Shown: piece by piece, positions 53,180 to 56,897 of the stretch
Layout of the letters: every line of letters starts with the position of its first letter
How positions within the stretch are numbered: position 1 is the first letter of the stretch
Source: an uncultured Clostridium sp.
GTDB lineage: Bacteria; Bacillota; Clostridia; Lachnospirales; Lachnospiraceae
Assembly (NCBI GenBank): GCA_946498245.1
Contig: CAMMNN010000002.1
Location: forward strand, 1 to 56,897
Direction: 5' to 3'
Length of the DNA: 56,897 nt
Made by a program: the position numbers and the translations under genes
The notes under the pieces: generated by a model
The model's input: only the letters and a program-made list of their open reading frames with translations
Databases searched by the model: none
Told to the model about the DNA's origin: nothing

Positions 53180-53797
53180 CTAATTGGCTACCTGAACCAT
53201 GCTGTGGCGCACTACCGTTTCCCGGTACATATAGCCTTTCTGAAGCTCCGCTGCCACAATGTTTTCTCCCAGATTTTCATCCTCGATATGCATCACGGCG
53301 TTGTGGAAGTTGGGGTCAAACTCCTTTCCCACAGCCTCAATGGGCTTGACGTCCATATCCTCCAGAGTCTTCATAAACTGCTTATATATTTTTTCCATTC
53401 CGTCTGCAAACGGGGTTCCTTTTGCATCCTCCGCAATGGAAGCCAACCCTCTTTCAAAATTATCGACTACGGGAAGGATCTTTTCAATCACATCTCTGGC
53501 TCCGATTTCATACATAGCGGATTTCTCTTTTTCCGTCCTTTTCCTGTAGTTGTCAAATTCCGCCATAGTACGCTTTAACTGGTCTGTGAGCTCTTCGATC
53601 TTCTCATCCCTGGGGTCTTTTTTCTTTTTAAAAAAGCTTTTCTTTTCAGAAGGGGCCTCTCCGTTTTCTCCGGCCTCCTGGCAAGTTCCGGAAACATTCT
53701 CCGTTTCCGCCTCGTCTCTCTGGATGCCGTCCGCCCCGTCCTCACATACGGTTCCCTGGTTCTCTGTTTCTTCTTTCTTTATCTCTTCACCGTTCAC
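53180..53797 (-). CDS. grpE: Nucleotide exchange factor GrpE
   Basis: GrpE releases ADP from DnaK. The 205-residue product has an acidic N-terminus, a long coiled-coil (ELTDQLKRTMAEFDNYRKRTEKEKSA) and a C-terminal beta domain (ILPVVDNFERGLA and VGKEFDPNFHNAVMHIED). The start is GTG at 53797, seven bases after the hrcA stop, with an AAAGGTGA site. Confidence 0.96.
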   Translation of the reverse strand: MNGEEIKKEETENQGTVCEDGADGIQRDEAETENVSGTCQEAGENGEAPSEKKSFFKKKKDPRDEKIEELTDQLKRTMAEFDNYRKRTEKEKSAMYEIGARDVIEKILPVVDNFERGLASIAEDAKGTPFADGMEKIYKQFMKTLEDMDVKPIEAVGKEFDPNFHNAVMHIEDENLGENIVAAELQKGYMYRETVVRHSMVQVAN

Positions 53798-53804
53798 GTT
53801 TTAA

Positions 53805-54857
53805 TCACCTTTCTTCTTTTTTAAAGGTTTCATCCAACTGGGTCATCAGATTTTTAAGAGTCGCCAAAACCTTCTCATAATCCATCCGTTTCGGGCCAAT
53901 GATTCCAATGGTTCCTCTCAGGCCTTCCCCCAGCTCATAATTGGCTGTCACCACACTGCAGTCTTTCATGCTCTGCACCGGCATTTCATCGCCAATATAT
54001 ACCTGGATTCCGGACTCGGAATTTTGCTCATTGGAATTGACGTCGTCAATGAGTTCCTGAAGGGCGTCCTTTTGTTCAAAGGTACTTAGCAGCCTGCTGG
54101 CCTTCTCTCCGTCGCTCAGCTCCGGATATTTGAAAATATTGGTAGCCCCGCTGGTATAAATTTGGAGATCCTCGTCTTCCGCCCGGATAGCTTCCGCTAC
54201 CTGATCCAACACCAATTCCACGACTCTGCCGTGGGGTCCGGCTTCTTCTTTCAGCTTGCTGATGACTCCCAGATTAATTTCCTCAATGGTCAGACCGTTG
54301 AGGCTGGTATTCAGGAGAATATTGAGGTTTAATACCTCCTCATCCCCGATGGGGTCCTGAATGGAAATCATCGTATTTTTAATAATGTTTCCTTCTACCA
54401 CCACTACTACCAGAAGTTTCTTTTCATCCACTTTGGAAAGCTGGATGAACTTCAGCTTGTTCTGGTGGTATCTGGGACCGCTGATCATGGCTGCGTAATT
54501 CGTATTGGAAGCAAGGATCTGAGCCATTTTCTTTAACACCAGCTCCAGGCGGTCCACACGCTGAATCATCAGCTCCTTAACCTCTGTCACCTCTGTTTCC
54601 TTTTCTTCCATAATCTGATTTACGTAAAACCGATAGCCTTTATCCGAAGGAATCCGTCCCGCCGAGGTGTGGGGCTGTATAATGTAGCCCATTTCCTCCA
54701 AATCAGACATCTCATTTCGAATCGTAGCTGAACTGAGCTTTAAATCGGAGTATTTGGAAATCGTCCTGGAGCCTACGGGTTCGCCGGTTTCCAGATAGGT
54801 CTTGATAATAGCCTTTAATATCGTAATCTTCCGGCCGTCCAGTTCCATTTCTCCCAT
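53805..54857 (-). CDS. hrcA: Heat-inducible transcription repressor HrcA
   Basis: HrcA binds CIRCE and represses the chaperone operon. The product has the winged helix of the family (GEPVGSRTISKYSDLKLSSATIRNEMSDLEEMGYI) and a C-terminal GAF-like part. The start at 54857 (MGEMELDG) is taken from an AGGAG about 10 bases upstream; the ATG at 54848 is also plausible. The frame remains open into the CIRCE element (to 54902), which is not coding. First gene of the operon. Confidence 0.95.
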   Translation of the reverse strand: MGEMELDGRKITILKAIIKTYLETGEPVGSRTISKYSDLKLSSATIRNEMSDLEEMGYIIQPHTSAGRIPSDKGYRFYVNQIMEEKETEVTEVKELMIQRVDRLELVLKKMAQILASNTNYAAMISGPRYHQNKLKFIQLSKVDEKKLLVVVVVEGNIIKNTMISIQDPIGDEEVLNLNILLNTSLNGLTIEEINLGVISKLKEEAGPHGRVVELVLDQVAEAIRAEDEDLQIYTSGATNIFKYPELSDGEKASRLLSTFEQKDALQELIDDVNSNEQNSESGIQVYIGDEMPVQSMKDCSVVTANYELGEGLRGTIGIIGPKRMDYEKVLATLKNLMTQLDETFKKEER

Positions 54858-54888
54858 CCTTTCTAAGCTCCTGCGCTTCTTTTGTTTG

Positions 54889-54915
54889 TTAGCACTCAAC
54901 ATTCAAGAGTGCTAA
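54889..54915 (-). promoter_or_regulatory. CIRCE operator of the chaperone operon
   Basis: TTAGCACTC (54889-54897), nine bases, GAGTGCTAA (54907-54915): a perfect match to the CIRCE consensus, placed at the transcript start. Confidence 0.97.
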
Positions 54916-54929
54916 TATTTACATTTCAT

Positions 54930-54958
54930 AATATATTCCTTTCCTTTCCATTTGTCAA
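54930..54958 (-). promoter_or_regulatory. Promoter of hrcA-grpE-dnaK-dnaJ
   Basis: TTGACA (54953-54958), 17 bases, TATATT (54930-54935) on the minus strand, directly before CIRCE, so HrcA can block it. Confidence 0.85.
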
Positions 54959-55062
54959 TATGGATTTTCGAAAAAATGTATAAACTTTATAAAGGAAATA
55001 AATCTTTTTTTAAATGCCATCCGCTGCTGCTGTTTTGCCGCTTCATCTGTTAACAGATTTTC

Positions 55063-55170
55063 TTGACATTTAACATTTTTGTAATATAATAGTAACCATA
55101 GCCCCTACACTGTATCTATTTTTAATCAAAAGTCCGGAAATACTCAGGATAAATGTAACAATTGTGGTAA
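55063..55170 (+). promoter_or_regulatory. Promoter and WalR-like boxes of the first 3D-domain gene
   Basis: TTGACA (55063-55068), 16 bases, TATAAT (55085-55090) on the plus strand. The leader contains WalR-like sequences: TGTAAC-N5-TGGTAA (55154-55170), 11 of 12 positions of the TGTWAH-N5-TGTWAH consensus, and TGTAAT-N5-AGTAAC (55080-55096), also 11 of 12. A TCCGGAA/TTCCGGA stem (55133-55139 with 55174-55180) surrounds the former. Chance matches are possible in A/T-rich DNA. Confidence 0.5.
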
Positions 55171-55207
55171 TTCTTCCGGATTTGCAGACAATGTGAGGTA
55201 TTTTTTT

Positions 55208-56008
55208 ATGAGAAAATTATTTGGACAGCCTTTAAAGGCACTGGCACTGGCCGGTATTCTGGCCTCTCTGGCCTCTTTTCCGGCCGCTGCCGCTATCCAG
55301 GGCGACATTACCAGCGTTTCTTCTAATGAAATTACAGGCTGGGCCTGGGACACCGGCAGTTTTGACACCGTTGTCACTGTAGAAATCCAAATCTGTCCGG
55401 AAAACAGCTCGGAACCGGCGGACACCATTACGGTAAAAGCAGAGGAATTTGACGAGGATTTAAGCGCTTCTATTGGGGACGGATGGCATTCCTTTTCCGC
55501 AGAGGCGGAGCTGGACGCTCTGGGAGGCGGCAATTTTGAAATCCGCGCCTACTCTGTAATGGGAGAAACCCGGCACCAGCTCGGCAGCACCTTCCTGTAC
55601 AGCAACGGCTCAGGAGAACGGATCATCGCCGGCCCGGGAGACGCCATGAATGCCGCTCATACCAAAACCAACCAGCCGGATCAGAAGGAAGATTCCGAAG
55701 ACAATTTAGTCCCCGGGGAATATCTGGGCCTCTTCACCATTACCGGCTACTGCAGTTGTGAGCAATGCTCAGGCGGCCATAACTATACATATTCCGGAAC
55801 CGTTCCTCAGGCCAATCACACACTGTCGGCGGATCTTTCCCTTCTGCCTTTGGGGACAAAGGTTATCATTGATGATATTGTTTACACAGTGGAGGATAAA
55901 GGAAGCGAAGTGGACGGTAAAAAAGTTGACATCTTCTTTGCCACCCATGAAGAAGCTTTAGCTTTCGGAACCCAGACGGGAGACGTATACTTGGCAGCAG
56001 AGCCTTAA
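55208..56008 (+). CDS. Secreted 3D-domain cell-wall protein
   Basis: The 266-residue protein has a signal peptide (MRKLFGQPLKALALAGILAS, cleaved near AAA-AIQG), an Ig-like/beta region with the TGWAWD motif (residues 40-45), an acidic linker (QKEDSEDN) and a C-terminal 3D domain: FTITGYCSCEQCSGGH, then LPLGTKVIIDDIVYTVEDKGS and KKVDIFFATHEEAL with the conserved aspartates. 3D domains occur in Rpf/YocH/MltA-like lytic enzymes that act on peptidoglycan. The ATG at 55208 is chosen for the GAGGT site eight bases upstream. A paralogue follows. Confidence 0.87.
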   Translation: MRKLFGQPLKALALAGILASLASFPAAAAIQGDITSVSSNEITGWAWDTGSFDTVVTVEIQICPENSSEPADTITVKAEEFDEDLSASIGDGWHSFSAEAELDALGGGNFEIRAYSVMGETRHQLGSTFLYSNGSGERIIAGPGDAMNAAHTKTNQPDQKEDSEDNLVPGEYLGLFTITGYCSCEQCSGGHNYTYSGTVPQANHTLSADLSLLPLGTKVIIDDIVYTVEDKGSEVDGKKVDIFFATHEEALAFGTQTGDVYLAAEP

Positions 56009-56034
56009 AATCCCGAAAAATTTTCGTCATATTC

Positions 56035-56088
56035 CCCCATATTTTATGGACGGCAGCCGCCAATTCATAGAATATGGGGATTCTTTTT
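56035..56088 (+). terminator. Terminator after the first 3D-domain gene
   Basis: A 14-bp stem (CCCCATATTTTATG at 56035-56048 with CATAGAATATGGGG at 56066-56079) is followed by a T-rich run. Confidence 0.85.
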
Positions 56089-56188
56089 TACCCCATCTCT
56101 CCGGAAATTCCCAAAAACCGACAATTTTCCCTAAAAAATGCAGGCAAAGGCAGGAAATTTGTCTATATTTTCTCCGACACCCTTCCCC

Positions 56189-56314
56189 TTGACAAATCCG
56201 GAAATCTGTGTAAAATAAGAAACCGTGCTCGTATTATTACAAAAGTGTTACATTTATTGACGGATTATTACATTGAAAGTCCTAAATGGAACAGATATGT
56301 AAAAGTGTTGTTAC
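56189..56314 (+). promoter_or_regulatory. Promoter and perfect WalR-like boxes of the second 3D gene
   Basis: TTGACA (56189-56194), 16 bases, TAAAAT (56211-56216) form a promoter. Two perfect matches to TGTWAH-N5-TGTWAH lie downstream: TGTAAC-ACTTT-TGTAAT on the minus strand (56236-56252) and TGTAAA-AGTGT-TGTTAC on the plus strand (56298-56314). They could belong to a second, more downstream promoter controlled by a WalR-type regulator. Confidence 0.55.
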
Positions 56315-56385
56315 ACGCTGAAATATATCTGTATCGGATGGACTGGGGACAGCAATTGCGGGCATAGAAAGAGAGGATCTTTATT

Positions 56386-56897
56386 TTGTATTTTACTAAG
56401 AATGTAAAGCAGTTTACTGCAGGACTATTTTTCGCCTTGGCGCTGACGGCAGCCGCTTCCTTTTCAAGTTTTGCCTCTGCCCTTCCGGGCGCTCTGGACA
56501 CTATTGATTCCAACCTGATTTCCGGTTGGGCCTGGGACGCTTCTGCTCCTCAGGAGCAGGCAGAGGTTACCGTAACCATTACTGACACTTCCGGAAAAAC
56601 CGTCAAGGAAATGACCACTATAGCCGGAAACCACCGGACTGATTTGGCCGCCATGGGCCGGGGAGACGGCAACTGCGGTTTTGCCGTTTCCATGGATTGG
56701 AGCGCCCTTTCTGATGGAATCTACACTGTAAGGGCTTACTGCAAAGGCCAGGAGCTTCCGGGAAGCCGCCAGTATATCAATGGAAACGCCGGAGGAAATA
56801 CACATTCACTGGGCGTCTTTAAAATCACAGGCTACTGTCCCTGCAACTCTTGTTCCGAAGGTTGGGGACGCCATACTTCTACGGGGGCTATCGCTTC
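56386..56897 (+). CDS. Secreted 3D-domain cell-wall protein (partial, 3' end off window)
   Basis: A second paralogue starts with TTG at 56386, eight bases after AGAGGA. About 170 residues are visible: a signal peptide (LYFTKNVKQFTAGLFFALAL and on to AASFSSFASA), an Ig-like region with SGWAWD, and the beginning of a 3D domain (FKITGYCPCNSCSEGWG). The frame runs to the window edge, so the gene is cut by the window, not broken. It shares domain order with the preceding gene and probably the same WalR-type control. No ATG-initiated start fits as well. Confidence 0.8.
   Translation, partial: MYFTKNVKQFTAGLFFALALTAAASFSSFASALPGALDTIDSNLISGWAWDASAPQEQAEVTVTITDTSGKTVKEMTTIAGNHRTDLAAMGRGDGNCGFAVSMDWSALSDGIYTVRAYCKGQELPGSRQYINGNAGGNTHSLGVFKITGYCPCNSCSEGWGRHTSTGAIA

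Overview
The window reads as a chromosomal segment from an anaerobic gut-type Firmicute, most likely a Lachnospiraceae member of the Clostridium symbiosum/saccharolyticum kind. This is judged from the protein sequences, the gene order (hrcA-grpE-dnaK-dnaJ; prmA-rsmE; ireB-ruvX-DUF1292-mltG-like-trmR-U32; recO-era), strong AGGAGG ribosome-binding sites, a CIRCE element and sigma-A type promoters. Species assignment is inference. Most genes lie on the minus strand.

Left end (1-5300): pnp and rpsO, each with a structured RNA leader, then an A+T-rich two-gene patch (AAA/ABC-type ATPase plus small TOPRIM-like protein) that looks like a phage-defence module, followed by a decayed AAA_14/DUF4143 ATPase pseudogene.

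5364-16542: a carbohydrate island. One operon encodes an ABC solute-binding protein, a cytoplasmic formylglycine sulfatase, two ABC permeases, a class II aldolase and a SIS-domain sugar-phosphate enzyme. It is followed by a LacI regulator, a fucose/arabinose-isomerase-like protein and a fused mannose-family PTS EIIC-EIID. A palindrome related to TACACACGTGTGTA occurs in front of the transporter operon (twice), lacI, the isomerase and the PTS gene, so the whole island looks like one regulon for import and breakdown of a sulfated sugar.

16597-22523: two secreted triple-PepSY proteins flank an OmpR-type two-component system, with a 51-residue hydrophilic protein nearby. A gene-free stretch on the minus strand (about 21.1-21.86 kb) has a consensus promoter, stable hairpins and a terminator, and probably encodes an orphan structured RNA of about 0.5 kb plus a possible small RNA.

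22567-41305: a triplet of MATE exporters in one operon, then housekeeping genes: glyS, a lipoprotein, recO, era, an M16C peptidase, ydcF, the trhP-like/trmR-like tRNA-modification pair, a catalytic-domain-less MltG-like protein, RNase J, DUF1292, ruvX, ireB and mtaB. An HPr-like gene without the phospho-histidine follows on the plus strand.

42117-54915: thiI, cysteine desulfurase, rsmE and prmA; a divergent marR/citrate synthase pair with an operator inside the promoter spacer; a transglutaminase-fold protein; and the HrcA/CIRCE heat-shock operon. The right end holds two tandem secreted 3D-domain cell-wall proteins with WalR-like boxes in their leaders; the second runs off the window. No rRNA, tRNA, IS element or CRISPR array was recognised.
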